From Actinomycetota bacterium (GTDB lineage: Bacteria > Actinomycetota > Actinomycetes > Actinomycetales > Microbacteriaceae), in contig JAFDWP010000284.1 of the NCBI GenBank assembly GCA_018268435.1, positions 1 through 51,010 on the forward strand: 51,010 nt of DNA. The letters run 5' to 3'. Position 1 is the stretch's first letter; every line of letters starts with the position of its first letter. A program made the translations under genes and the position numbers. The notes beneath the pieces are model-generated. The model saw nothing but the letters and a program-made list of their open reading frames with translations. It was not told where the DNA came from and did no database searches. Shown here one piece after another: positions 13,401 through 22,586 of the stretch.

Positions 13401-15506
13401 TTATGCACCGGGGCTACGCACGGTGATGGCGCCATCAGAGGGCAGCGAGAGCGTGCCTGGTTCGCCGGTTTCAAAGTCGCGGTACGTGAAAGCGATGTAA
13501 CCCTCGTCGAACTCGTCGTACTCGGCTGTTTCGACGAGTCCCCAGGTGTTGGTGTCGGGGTCTACGAGGGCGAGCATGCCTTCGCGGGCGAGTGTGCCGT
13601 CGTCGGTGAGGACTTCTTCCACGACGAGCTCGTCGGGCTGGGTGTAGCCGGCGAACAGTTCTTCGGCGTCGTCGAGCTCGGGCTCTGCTTCTTCACGCTG
13701 GATTCGGTCCAGCTCGGCGACACGGTTGTCGTCTTCGAGGCCGGTGATAAGTCCGCGCGCTTTGTGCTGAAGTTCGTCGATGCGGTCAGCTGCGACGATC
13801 CGAGCCGCCATGTAGTCGTTGTAGTCGGGCACCCCGTCGGTGCCCGTGCCGTCGAGGTCGGCTTGGTCTTCCGGATCGACGATCGCCATCAGCTGGTGGA
13901 TGGTGTGCTTCGGTGTGATTTGCTGGACGAGTTTGAGGTCGTCGGGAAAGACCCAATTCTCGGGGTGTTCGGGTTCGGTCTGGTAGGGGTCGGGCGTCCA
14001 GTAGGCCTGGATCTCGACGGGGGTGCCGTGGTCGTCGTAGGCGATGCCGCGGCCCTTGGCGTTCACGGGAACGGTGACGCCGGTCGAGTAGGAGTTCCAC
14101 ATCATCTGTGCTCCGTCGGGGGAGAGGCGTCCGAAGGATGCGCGGAAGCCGAAGTTGTCGCGCATGTCGCCGGTCAGGAACTCGGCGTCAGGGCGCTGGA
14201 GACCTAGCAGCGCGTGCATTCGCACCTTGCGGGCCAGGGACATGAAGTCGCTGATTTCCTCGAGCACGGGCGGCTGTGTGCCGGGGCCCTTGGGCTTGAC
14301 GGTGCGGTACCAGCGGGTGACGGCGTTCTTGAAGGTCTTGAACTCGTCGATGGGGAACAGGACGGGGGTGAAGTCCTCGAGGCGCATCCGTCCGCTCTCG
14401 TAGTCCTCGAAGCGTTGCTGCATGGTGCGGAACACCTCGTGTGCGACGCGCGCCTGGTGGTCGATGCGTCCGGCGATGATCCGCACGTTCGGCCAGGAGC
14501 GCAGACCGAGCAGCTCGATGCGCTTGCCGTCGATGCCCCAGATCTCCCACCCCTGCGCGGCGAGAAACTGGATGATGCCCAGCATGGCGACCGTCTTACC
14601 GGCGCCGGTCTTTCCCGTGATAAGGCCGTGCGGGTCACGCTTGGGACGCCAGTAGATCGTGTTGCCGTCCTCGTCGACGGCGAACGGGACTTTGAGGTCG
14701 TCGTAGCTGGCGAGCGGATCGACCGCGGCGGGGGCGCGGTTCGGGTTGAAGATCACGCCCGACATGTCAGGACGCACCTCGAGGCGGACGGTGTCGTTCT
14801 GCAGATCCCAGAATGCCCGCCAGCGGCCATCGAGCACCGAGGAGATCTGCGACTCGATGCGGCCGCGCAGCGCGCTCGAGGACAGCCTCGGCGTCACTTC
14901 GTAGCGGACGGTGATCTCGCGCAGCTTGTCGTCCACGAACTTCGTTGACGCCTTGGCGTCCCCGCCGAAGGTCTTCGCGATCACGGTGTGCACACGCTCG
15001 ATCTGCGCGTCCTTGCTGGTGTCGGCCTCTTCGGTGTTCAGCGTGAGTTGGAACCACCCTTTGCGGGGCTTGTGCTTGCCGAGCTTGTATCGAGAATCGA
15101 AGGCTCGTTCAACGATGCGCTTGGTCTCTCCCAGGATCTCGGGGAAGGACTCGTCGGCGATGGGGTTGTAACGCACCAGGAGACGCGTGGGCTTGCCGAA
15201 CCATCCACCACGCCACCGTGTAGCGGTCAGCTGTTCCCGTGCCGGAGCGGGCCATCCCAGGGTTCCGTAGAGGCGCATCAGGCAGAGGTCCAGGGACTCC
15301 TGACGACGGGAAGAGCGGATGTGAGTGGCGATGACAGCCGCGGTGAGCGCGACCGTGATGATGCCGATGAGGATCAGGGTGAAGATGGGCAGTTCGAGGA
15401 GCATGCCGGCTCCGATTGCCAGCAGCATGCCGGTCAGGAGTGCGCCGACGGCGAGGATTGGCGGGTTGGTGCGGGGGAGTGCGGCGGTTGTGGCGCGGAC
15501 GGACAT
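13401..15506 (-). CDS. FtsK/SpoIIIE-type coupling ATPase (T4CP-like)
   Basis: This 701-residue protein has two N-terminal transmembrane helices (~residues 17-37 and 42-60), a soluble segment, and a P-loop ATPase with Walker A GLITGKTGAGKTVAML (~residue 298) and Walker B PVLFPIDEFKTF (~385). This matches the FtsK-like TcpA/TraB coupling proteins that feed DNA into Gram-positive conjugation channels. The acidic C-terminal tail may recruit substrates. The start, ATG 15506, overlaps the preceding small membrane gene by ATGA. The frame stays open for another 700 bp upstream, but that part is a shadow of the wall-hydrolase gene. The operon has its own copy of the CCCCTT promoter element. Confidence 0.85.
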   Translation of the reverse strand: MSVRATTAALPRTNPPILAVGALLTGMLLAIGAGMLLELPIFTLILIGIITVALTAAVIATHIRSSRRQESLDLCLMRLYGTLGWPAPAREQLTATRWRGGWFGKPTRLLVRYNPIADESFPEILGETKRIVERAFDSRYKLGKHKPRKGWFQLTLNTEEADTSKDAQIERVHTVIAKTFGGDAKASTKFVDDKLREITVRYEVTPRLSSSALRGRIESQISSVLDGRWRAFWDLQNDTVRLEVRPDMSGVIFNPNRAPAAVDPLASYDDLKVPFAVDEDGNTIYWRPKRDPHGLITGKTGAGKTVAMLGIIQFLAAQGWEIWGIDGKRIELLGLRSWPNVRIIAGRIDHQARVAHEVFRTMQQRFEDYESGRMRLEDFTPVLFPIDEFKTFKNAVTRWYRTVKPKGPGTQPPVLEEISDFMSLARKVRMHALLGLQRPDAEFLTGDMRDNFGFRASFGRLSPDGAQMMWNSYSTGVTVPVNAKGRGIAYDDHGTPVEIQAYWTPDPYQTEPEHPENWVFPDDLKLVQQITPKHTIHQLMAIVDPEDQADLDGTGTDGVPDYNDYMAARIVAADRIDELQHKARGLITGLEDDNRVAELDRIQREEAEPELDDAEELFAGYTQPDELVVEEVLTDDGTLAREGMLALVDPDTNTWGLVETAEYDEFDEGYIAFTYRDFETGEPGTLSLPSDGAITVRSPGA

Positions 15507-15790
15507 CAGCGGGTCGCCTTTTCGTCGCGACGTGCGTGGAGCCGTTTGATTCCGAGGGCGCCCAGGGTCAGCAGTGCGACGAGGAGACCTCCGAGGATGA
15601 CGATCCTTGCCGTGTCGAGGCCGATTCCGTCTGCGATCGGGATGACGACGTTCTCGTCGACGAGGAGGTGGGCTTCGAGGAGCAGGGCGCGCACGTCGGG
15701 GAGGAAGGAGGCGAGCAGTCCGGGGCCCAGTAGGAGCGCAAGGATCGGCAGGGTGAGGATCAGCATGGTGCGGTCGTCGTCGGTGTTCAT
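15506..15790 (-). CDS. Small two-helix membrane protein of the coupling-ATPase operon
   Basis: This 94-residue protein has transmembrane segments at about residues 8-28 (LILTLPILALLLGPGLLASFL) and 61-80 (ARIVILGGLLVALLTLGALGI), joined by an extracellular-sized loop. It has a basic C-terminus, and its stop overlaps the coupling-ATPase start. An AGGAGG ribosome site precedes the ATG. It is probably an accessory subunit of the T4SS. No family is recognised. Confidence 0.6.
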   Translation of the reverse strand: MNTDDDRTMLILTLPILALLLGPGLLASFLPDVRALLLEAHLLVDENVVIPIADGIGLDTARIVILGGLLVALLTLGALGIKRLHARRDEKATR

Positions 15791-15818
15791 GAGTCCTCCT
15801 GCGTTGGTACGCGTTCAC

Positions 15819-15854
15819 TCCATAAGGGGTTGGGTTGCGATGGTCGAGTCGACA
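15819..15854 (-). promoter_or_regulatory. Bipartite CCCCTT element, copy at the coupling-ATPase operon
   Basis: On the minus strand TGTC (15854-15851) is followed after exactly 18 bases by CAACCCCTTATGGA (15832-15819), 28 nt before the first ATG of the operon. It is the most divergent of five copies but keeps TTTGTCGAC and the CCCCTT core. It lies wholly within the gap after the wall-hydrolase gene. Confidence 0.65.
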
Positions 15855-15868
15855 AATCCGCGCTGCGG

Positions 15869-17149
15869 TTAGAGCCGTCGGCACCAGTCGGTGGGGCATA
15901 CATCGACGCTCCACAGCTGCATGAACTGCTCGGGGTCGACGAAGTTCTGGTGCTCGGGGAGGGTCGCTGAGCGCATGCGTGTTTCGTTCTGGGAGAGGGT
16001 GAGCTTGGCGACTTCGGCGTTGGTGTTGTTGGCGACGTTGATGCGCAGGTCCAGGTGGCAGCCGCCGCTCGGGGGCACGTTGCCGACCATCCCGATCTGC
16101 TGCCCTGCGGTCACTTGGTCTCCGACGTCGACGAGGCGGTCGGACTTGTACATGTGCAGGTAAGACACGACGAAGCCGTCGGGGTGCTTGACGGATAGCC
16201 ACAGGGCGCTGGAGAGGGTTACTTCGCCGGGGAGGATCGCGTAGACGGGCGCGCCGCAGTTGCCGGGCCAGTTCTGCAGGTCGAGCGCAGCGTGCCAGGT
16301 GGAGGCGCCGGGTACGTCGATGTCTCGGGGCCCGTAGCCGCTGGTCATTTGGTAGGGCTGGTCCAGGGGCAGCGCCATTTCGCCGATGATCGTGCCCGTG
16401 CCGCAGCCGGAGCTGATCTCACCGCCGAGCTGGGTGATCAGGAGCTCTGCGCCGGCTTCCCACTTGTCGTACGCGTCGGGGTAGGCGCTGATCTGCACGG
16501 TCTGGGCGGCGACGCCGGGTGTCATGGCTTCCCATCCGGGGATATCGAGCAGGCCGCGGGGTGAACCGCCGTTGGGGCCGTCCTTGCCGCCGAAGAAGGC
16601 GCGGATGGAATAGTCCAGGTTCATCCGCTCGGCGACGGTTCCCCAGCCGGCGCGCTGCTGGAAGGGGTTGAGGCTGTCGTGGTCGCTGCCGACGGCGTCG
16701 TGGTCGTAGTTGAGCGACTCGGGGACGGTGGAGTTCGCGTACATGCGGAGCACGGATTCCTGCAGGGCTGTCATCAGTGCGACTTTGATGCCCTGGTCGG
16801 AGACGCCCAGTTGCCGGCCGACGGTGATGATCGAGGTGGCGATCGTCAGCTGCTTGCTCTGGAGGGTGACCGTGCTGTCTCCGCGGGGGATCTCCAACGT
16901 CTCCGGCGCCGCGGCGGCCGTGGAAGCGGTAGCTGCCGAGACGACGGGTTTCGGGGCGGGTGGCGCGCCCGTGGGCGCTCCTGTCGGGGCTGGACCAACG
17001 GCGCCCGCCGTAGAGGGGACACATCCGCTTGAGCTCCCAGCTGCGGCTGCAGAAGAGGACAGCGCTCCGAGCGCGACGACAACAAAGCCTCCGGCGCCGA
17101 TGACGAGCACGACGACGAGGGCCGTAGCGACGAGGAGCAGCTTCTTCAT
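15869..17149 (-). CDS. T4SS cell-wall hydrolase: lysozyme-like plus M23-like domains
   Basis: This 426-residue secreted or membrane-anchored protein has an N-terminal hydrophobic segment (6-30) and a Pro/Ala linker. A lysozyme/SLT-like domain carries TALQES (Glu131) and DSLNPFQQRAGWGT (158-171), and a C-terminal M23/LytM-like domain follows. The M23 metal motif HAALD (His286, Asp290) and YLHM (His332) are present, but the H-x-H motif reads HLD (His365, Asp367), so one zinc ligand is replaced and activity may be reduced. It would locally open peptidoglycan for the conjugation channel. It is the last gene of the tcp-like operon and overlaps the channel gene by 4 bp. Confidence 0.85.
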   Translation of the reverse strand: MKKLLLVATALVVVLVIGAGGFVVVALGALSSSAAAAGSSSGCVPSTAGAVGPAPTGAPTGAPPAPKPVVSAATASTAAAAPETLEIPRGDSTVTLQSKQLTIATSIITVGRQLGVSDQGIKVALMTALQESVLRMYANSTVPESLNYDHDAVGSDHDSLNPFQQRAGWGTVAERMNLDYSIRAFFGGKDGPNGGSPRGLLDIPGWEAMTPGVAAQTVQISAYPDAYDKWEAGAELLITQLGGEISSGCGTGTIIGEMALPLDQPYQMTSGYGPRDIDVPGASTWHAALDLQNWPGNCGAPVYAILPGEVTLSSALWLSVKHPDGFVVSYLHMYKSDRLVDVGDQVTAGQQIGMVGNVPPSGGCHLDLRINVANNTNAEVAKLTLSQNETRMRSATLPEHQNFVDPEQFMQLWSVDVCPTDWCRRL

Positions 17150-19122
17150 TGGCGCGTCAGTTCCTTCGGCCGGAAGGCTTCCAGCTGTCGGCGGCGCTCG
17201 AGAGCGCGCGGTGACGCCGGCGCGGGAGTGGGCGGCAGCGAAGACACGTCGTGGACGACCGTCGGCATACGTCGAGCTGTCGCGACACCGTCCTTGTCGA
17301 CCTGGATGCGGCTGGGCGTTTCGGAGACGGTGACGACCTTGAGGTCACCGAGGTCGTTGCGCTGCGCTCGTTGCGCTGCTGCACGCGCGGCGCGACCGGC
17401 GAGACCTTTCCCTGCCTCGAGCGCAGCGGCTCCGGCGGCTCCAGCAACCCCACCGGCCGCGGCGCCCTTGGCGACGTTGACGACCGTGGTGCCGGCGCCG
17501 ATCGCCTTGCGCACAACCGCACTGCCGTGCGGGCGAGGGCCACCATCGGGAACCGTTGCGCCGGATCCGCTGCTCCCTTGGCCGCCGCCCGCGGTCAGCG
17601 ATGCCTGTTGCGGTCGCGGCTGACGTGCGTTGGGCACCTGGTGCAGCTGGATCGGGTCAGGCTCCGGTAGCGCCGCGGGGGTGGGAGCGGCCTGCACCGA
17701 CTTGGACCCATCACGCTTGAGAAGGTCGTATGCGTTCTTGGCCATGCTGGTGACGGCGCCCATCTTGAGCAGCGCGTTAGCGTCCCGCGGGCTGCCCTTC
17801 ATGCCCAGGCCGAGCCGGCTCAGGGGCCCGGCCGCCATACGCCCGGCCTTGAGAGTCGCCTTCCGTGCCCGCCAGATGAGCACCACCATGATGATGAGGA
17901 GCAGCGAGAGGATGATCATCCGGAAGTTGTGGGGGATGCCACCGCTGGCAGTCATGATCCAGGTCGTCAACTTGAGGTACAGCGAAAGCAGGCAGGTCAT
18001 CACCACCAGGCTGATCAGTCCCATGAACGTGTCGCTGATGGACCGCCACAACGGCTCCCGGTTGATCGGGAGAATCGCCAGGTAGACCAGGATCATCGAC
18101 TTCACCGCGGCGACGAGGAAGAAGAAGACAGACACGAGCAGGAGTGCGGCGATCGCCAGAGCGAAGATCAGCAGGGTGGTGACGCCGCCGCTGTTGACGA
18201 ACGCGAACATGATGTTCAGCGCGCCAGGGTTGTCCGACACCGACTTGGCGAAGTCGGGCAGGCAGCTGGAGAACGCCGCGTAGCTGCCGGAGACGAACCC
18301 GGTGATCGGGTCGGCCGTGGTCATCGCCGCGGTGTACGGCTCTTGGCAGTTGTCGGGCAGCACCATTCCGTAGGAGATCACCTGGTGCGGGACCCGGATG
18401 AACACGTCGACCAGCTGCGAGCTTACGGCGGCCGACATCGTGTCGACATCGACAGAGGTCTGGGTGTCGTCGACCACGATCGCCGCGGCCAGTGAACCAC
18501 CCCACTCCTGCGCGTTCTCGAGCATGCCGCCGGTGGCGGTGAGGGTTGCCACCGGGTTGGCCAGCGCACCCACGGCGAGCACTGACATCACCAGGGCGAC
18601 GACGAGCTCCCACACGCCGGCCGAGGTCTTCCCGAACAGAATCGCGGCGCCACCGGCGAGCGCGGCGATGGTGAGAGCGAATGGGATCCATCCGACGCCG
18701 GACAGCACGCTCTGCAGCCACACAGCGAGTGCGTTGAACGGGGTGGCCAGCCAGCCGACCCATTCGAAGGACAGCAGGAAGCTGAACAGCCAGATGATGG
18801 CGGTGGTGAGGTAGTACTGCACCATCCAGACCAGCTGGACGACGAAGTTGGCGATCACCTTCCAGGGGGTCCAGATGTCGCCGGCATTCACGTTGATCGT
18901 CGCGTACGCCTCGATGGGGACGCCGTGGGTGTCGGTGAATGTGGTTCCTTCGGGGAGGAGCCAGGAGGCGTGTGCTGCTTGGGAAGTGATGACGGTGAAG
19001 TACGTGATCAGCAGGAGGACGGCGAGCGTGCGTGCCTTCCACGGGTGGGTGTGCGCCCAGACCCGTGCCCGAAGCGCCCAGCTGCTGAGGGTGTGGAACG
19101 AGGTGGTGTAGAAGGTGATCAC
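17146..19122 (-). CDS. VirB6/TrbL-like polytopic channel protein
   Basis: This 658-residue protein has a signal-like N-terminal helix (residues ~33-52) and about six or seven more transmembrane segments between ~90 and 420. A soluble Ala/Gly/Pro-rich, basic C-terminal tail of ~230 residues follows. A large extracellular loop (~residues 205-305) contains two conserved-looking cysteines. This layout and its place between VirB4 and the wall hydrolase fit the inner-membrane channel component of Gram-positive T4SSs. It overlaps both neighbours by 4 bp. Confidence 0.8.
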   Translation of the reverse strand: MITFYTTSFHTLSSWALRARVWAHTHPWKARTLAVLLLITYFTVITSQAAHASWLLPEGTTFTDTHGVPIEAYATINVNAGDIWTPWKVIANFVVQLVWMVQYYLTTAIIWLFSFLLSFEWVGWLATPFNALAVWLQSVLSGVGWIPFALTIAALAGGAAILFGKTSAGVWELVVALVMSVLAVGALANPVATLTATGGMLENAQEWGGSLAAAIVVDDTQTSVDVDTMSAAVSSQLVDVFIRVPHQVISYGMVLPDNCQEPYTAAMTTADPITGFVSGSYAAFSSCLPDFAKSVSDNPGALNIMFAFVNSGGVTTLLIFALAIAALLLVSVFFFLVAAVKSMILVYLAILPINREPLWRSISDTFMGLISLVVMTCLLSLYLKLTTWIMTASGGIPHNFRMIILSLLLIIMVVLIWRARKATLKAGRMAAGPLSRLGLGMKGSPRDANALLKMGAVTSMAKNAYDLLKRDGSKSVQAAPTPAALPEPDPIQLHQVPNARQPRPQQASLTAGGGQGSSGSGATVPDGGPRPHGSAVVRKAIGAGTTVVNVAKGAAAGGVAGAAGAAALEAGKGLAGRAARAAAQRAQRNDLGDLKVVTVSETPSRIQVDKDGVATARRMPTVVHDVSSLPPTPAPASPRALERRRQLEAFRPKELTRQ

Positions 19123-21656
19123 GGTGTCTCCGCTGCGACGGATGGCGTGGACATGACTGCCTGACGGCGGTCGGGTCGGGCAGGGAGGGTCTTGCGGAAC
19201 TTGCCGTAGCGGCCGCGGATGTCGCGCATCAGGCCCTCACCCCGTCGGCCTGTGGGGACTTGCCGGTCGGCGCCCATCGGGCTGAGGTTCTGAGTGACCT
19301 CACGGACGGTCTCGTTGGTGACGGGGAGGCCCAGCCATTCGATGGCGCGTCGGGCGAGCTTCTCGTCGGTCTGTCGCATCACGAACCGGGTCTTGATGAG
19401 ACCGCGGGTCACCTCGTCGCCGAAGTCGGCGGGGTCGTGTGATCCGACGCCTGCGGCTGCGCCGTGCTTGCGGCCGTCGCGGAAGAAGGTCTGCAGCTCG
19501 GCTTCTCCATCGCGGCTGACGGTGATGTGGTGGGCTTCGTCGAAGATGGCGAGAGCCAGCCGGTAGATGTCCATGAAGCAGGCCTCTCGGGTCAGTTGGG
19601 TGAGGACCGCGTACATGGCGCGCCCGAACTTCTTCTCGAGCGGCAGCTGCTTGAACAGGTGTTCCTTCTCCACTTCCGCGCGGTCGGGCAGCGGCAGGCC
19701 GCGGGTGGTGAACACGATCGCGTCGGCGTTGAGGTCGAGGGCGGGGATGTTCTCGTCGAACAGGACCGTTCCGAACTCTTTGGTCGCGACGACGCGGATG
19801 AGGTGGAGGAGCTCGGTGGCGATGGTGTTGTCGGGGAGGGTTCCGAGGTGGGTCATGAGCGATCCGAGGCTCACGATCTTGTGCTCGGTCATGTATTCCG
19901 ACTCGAGGAGGCGGGACAGCTCTACTCCGCGGGGCTCGACCGGGTCGACGTTGAGCATGAGCGCGAACAGGGACTGCACCATACGGGCGCCTTTGCGGGG
20001 TCCGAGGACGCGCAGCGGGTCAAGAGACCATTCCGGCTCGAGGATGTCCACGACTCGGACGATCTTGCCGCCGCCGGTGGAGTCGTCCTGGTCGTAGGCG
20101 AGGGAGCGTGCGAAGGTGGCATACTCACGGGCGTTGGTGCGGTCGATCGCGACGATGCGGCCGCCGCGGTCCAGGACGTCGCCGGCGATCGCCTTGAGCA
20201 GCACGCTCTTTCCGGCGCCGAGTTCGGCCACCACACCGAAGGATCCGCTCGAGTCGGCGCGGATGTTGCCGTGCAGGTCGATGAGGATCGGGGTGTGCCG
20301 TCCGGTGGTGATGTTGTCGCCGAGGCGGATTCCGCGGTCATCGCCCAGCGAGCAGCTGACGATCGGAAGGCCGGACGCGAACTCCCTTCCGGTGGTGATC
20401 TGAGCCAGGTCGCGCACGAGCCGGGATGTCGGGGTGCCTGGTTGCATCGCCCACCACAGCTCCTCTTGGCCGCCGAGAGGGGTTTCCAGAAGGAAGTCGC
20501 TTGCCTTGTAGTCGGCCGCGACGTAGCGGGCGCGTGCTTGAGCAATCGCCGGCGTGGGGCCGCCGACGGAGAGGATGACGGTTCCTTCAACCTCGACCTC
20601 TTTGTCGGAGACGTTGAGGGATGCGTGATACGCCGCGAGCGTCTCGCCGATCTCGATGAGATCAGCTCCGCTTCCGGTGATCGCGTTGGTCCCCGACTGC
20701 TGCTGCACCTGGTCGATCAGCTGCTCCTCGGCGCGCTTGTTGCGACGCTTGACGGCCTCGGCCGAGGTCACGGTCAGGCGAATCGCCCAGTCGACATCGA
20801 TCTCGTACTGCTCGACACGGCTGATCCACTCGACCCCGGGCATCACCCAGCCACCCTTGGGCCCGCCGACGACGGCTTGCATGACCTGGTAGCTGGGCTC
20901 CTCGGAGTGAGGGCTCTGCACCTTGAGGTAGCGGCGGTTGAACGGCAGGAAGCGCTTGAGCTCCGCGGGGGAGAGATCAGACTGGCCACCCTCGTCCAGC
21001 CAGGGGCGAGGCATTGCTGTGGGCAGCTGCGTGGCGGGCACCTCGTCGATCCCGGGCGCCTCGTCCGGAGCGGCGCCGTCTAGAACGAGGCCACGGTGCT
21101 GGGAGCGCAGCGCGATCCAAATCTGCTCGGCGACGGTGGCGGGGCGGGCCTGGAACCCGGCCGGGATGCGGTGTGCGAGCTGGGTCGCTGCGGCCATGGC
21201 GGCGGCGACTTCGCTCTTGGTCGGTGCGGTGCGCGGCAGGGCGAGCTGTTCACGGAACTGGTTGAAACCGGCGCGCCATGCTGCCCGTGACCGGGTGCGC
21301 CAGTTGCCTGCCGCGAGCGGGATGGACAACCAGTAGACACGCTCCCCAAGCGCGATCTCTTCGAGGGAGTCCAGAGTGAGTGCGCACTCTTCGGCCCATG
21401 CGGGTGCGTCGCGAACGTCGACGCCGGCGAGCATCTTGTCGACGATGTCGACCGGGTCTGTCGCGGCGCAGAAACCGAGCAGGAGCGCTTCGCCCCGAAG
21501 CGACTGGAACAGCGCCTGATGCTGCGACAGGACGAGACTGGCCATCTCTTCGGTGCCGAGCCCGTGAGGAAGTCCCTGCAGGCGCCAGGTGGCCCAGATG
21601 ACGCCGGTGCGCGTCCAGGTGAGATTGCCGGCGAAGGCGGCGGCGGGGATCTGCAT
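19119..21656 (-). CDS. virB4: VirB4-family T4SS ATPase
   Basis: This 845-residue protein has an N-terminal half typical of VirB4/TraC (SCO6880-like) and a C-terminal AAA domain with Walker A VVAELGAGKSVLLKAI (~residue 480) and Walker B LALAIFDEAHH (~700). The size fits the family. It powers assembly and substrate transfer at the cytoplasmic face of the channel. It is embedded between the TcpE-like gene (9-bp gap) and the channel gene (4-bp overlap). The ATG is at 21656. Confidence 0.93.
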   Translation of the reverse strand: MQIPAAAFAGNLTWTRTGVIWATWRLQGLPHGLGTEEMASLVLSQHQALFQSLRGEALLLGFCAATDPVDIVDKMLAGVDVRDAPAWAEECALTLDSLEEIALGERVYWLSIPLAAGNWRTRSRAAWRAGFNQFREQLALPRTAPTKSEVAAAMAAATQLAHRIPAGFQARPATVAEQIWIALRSQHRGLVLDGAAPDEAPGIDEVPATQLPTAMPRPWLDEGGQSDLSPAELKRFLPFNRRYLKVQSPHSEEPSYQVMQAVVGGPKGGWVMPGVEWISRVEQYEIDVDWAIRLTVTSAEAVKRRNKRAEEQLIDQVQQQSGTNAITGSGADLIEIGETLAAYHASLNVSDKEVEVEGTVILSVGGPTPAIAQARARYVAADYKASDFLLETPLGGQEELWWAMQPGTPTSRLVRDLAQITTGREFASGLPIVSCSLGDDRGIRLGDNITTGRHTPILIDLHGNIRADSSGSFGVVAELGAGKSVLLKAIAGDVLDRGGRIVAIDRTNAREYATFARSLAYDQDDSTGGGKIVRVVDILEPEWSLDPLRVLGPRKGARMVQSLFALMLNVDPVEPRGVELSRLLESEYMTEHKIVSLGSLMTHLGTLPDNTIATELLHLIRVVATKEFGTVLFDENIPALDLNADAIVFTTRGLPLPDRAEVEKEHLFKQLPLEKKFGRAMYAVLTQLTREACFMDIYRLALAIFDEAHHITVSRDGEAELQTFFRDGRKHGAAAGVGSHDPADFGDEVTRGLIKTRFVMRQTDEKLARRAIEWLGLPVTNETVREVTQNLSPMGADRQVPTGRRGEGLMRDIRGRYGKFRKTLPARPDRRQAVMSTPSVAAETP

Positions 21657-21665
21657 GAGCGGCTC

Positions 21666-22244
21666 CTAGCTGTTGGTGGAGTTGACCTGGGTGAGCAGCC
21701 GCTCAAGGCCAGTCGCGGGTCGGTGCGCCGGGGTGGAGATCGGCGCGGGAGGTGTGAGGGAGACCTCGCGGCGGGGCCGCGGTGTCTTCGTCGGGTACGG
21801 CGGGAGGTCAGCGCCCACCGGCGGGGGAGGGGGGACCAGCGACACGGGCCGTTCGGGGGGAAGCACACGCGTGCCGCCTCCTGCGCCGTGAGGTGCAGAG
21901 AGTCGGATCACCTGCCCCTGGTACTTCCCCCCGAATGGCTTGAACATCGCAGCCGCGGCGTCCAGGAACGCGAACAGCAGATTGCGCCTGGTCATCGGCA
22001 GCCGACCCACCAACCAGGTGACAGCGAACGCGAGAACGGCCGTCATCAGGATGTCGAGGAGGATCTCGCCCGTGCTCCACAGCAGGCCGCGCGTGGCGAA
22101 CATCGCCAGCAACACAGCACCGCCCACCCCTACCTGGGTGAGCGTGTACGGGCCGCCGGGAATGCGCGAGCCGTCGTTCATCCGGCCGATCATCTTGGGG
22201 AATCGGCGGGACTTCGTGTAGAAGCGGGCGGTCTCCTGGGGCAC
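21666..22244 (-). CDS. TcpE/PrgI-like conjugation membrane protein
   Basis: This 192-residue protein starts with a soluble basic segment containing KSRRFPKMIGRMND. Two transmembrane helices (~residues 38-56 and 62-80) and a cytosolic C-terminal tail rich in Pro and Arg (~110-192) follow. A small two-helix protein directly upstream of VirB4 is the usual place of TcpE or PrgI (VirB3 analogue). The assignment rests on topology and synteny more than on sequence motifs. Confidence 0.65.
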   Translation of the reverse strand: MPQETARFYTKSRRFPKMIGRMNDGSRIPGGPYTLTQVGVGGAVLLAMFATRGLLWSTGEILLDILMTAVLAFAVTWLVGRLPMTRRNLLFAFLDAAAAMFKPFGGKYQGQVIRLSAPHGAGGGTRVLPPERPVSLVPPPPPVGADLPPYPTKTPRPRREVSLTPPAPISTPAHRPATGLERLLTQVNSTNS

Positions 22245-22247
22245 GGG

Positions 22248-22559
22248 TTACACCGCCGGTTCGGCGAGCTCCGGAAGCGCCCAGACCCCCACCTCGTCGA
22301 GGGTGAGCTGGATGGTCGGCGCGGCCGGAGCGGCGTTGACCTCAGTGTTGAGGCGGTCGGAGAAGAGCTGGATGCCGCCGTTGACGAGCATCACGACCAC
22401 CGCGGCCGCGAGGCCGGTGACGATGATCTTGCCCCACTTGAGGTTGGTCATGATCGCGACGCCGATGACGACGACGATCGCGAGGAAGACGACCGCGACC
22501 TGCGCGACGGTGGTCCACGACGCGAAGAGACCGATGAGCCAGTCGGAGAGAGATTCCAT
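22248..22559 (-). CDS. Small two-helix protein, VirB2/pilin-like
   Basis: This 103-residue protein has hydrophobic helices at ~residues 17-39 (VAQVAVVFLAIVVVIGVAIM) and 45-66 (IIVTGLAAAVVVMLVNGGIQL) and an acidic C-terminal tail. This is the size and topology of VirB2/TrbC-type subunits found beside TcpC and VirB4 in Gram-positive conjugation operons. It has no obvious signal peptide. The role is inferred from position. Confidence 0.55.
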   Translation of the reverse strand: MESLSDWLIGLFASWTTVAQVAVVFLAIVVVIGVAIMTNLKWGKIIVTGLAAAVVVMLVNGGIQLFSDRLNTEVNAAPAAPTIQLTLDEVGVWALPELAEPAV

Positions 22560-22586
22560 GAGTGCTGTTCCTTTCAGGGGACCCGC

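Noticed and set aside
15507..16202. Upstream extension of the coupling-ATPase frame to 933 residues
   Set aside because: The extra part is Arg/Pro-rich shadow sequence antiparallel in frame to the wall-hydrolase and small membrane genes; ATG 15506 with the ATGA coupling is the natural start.
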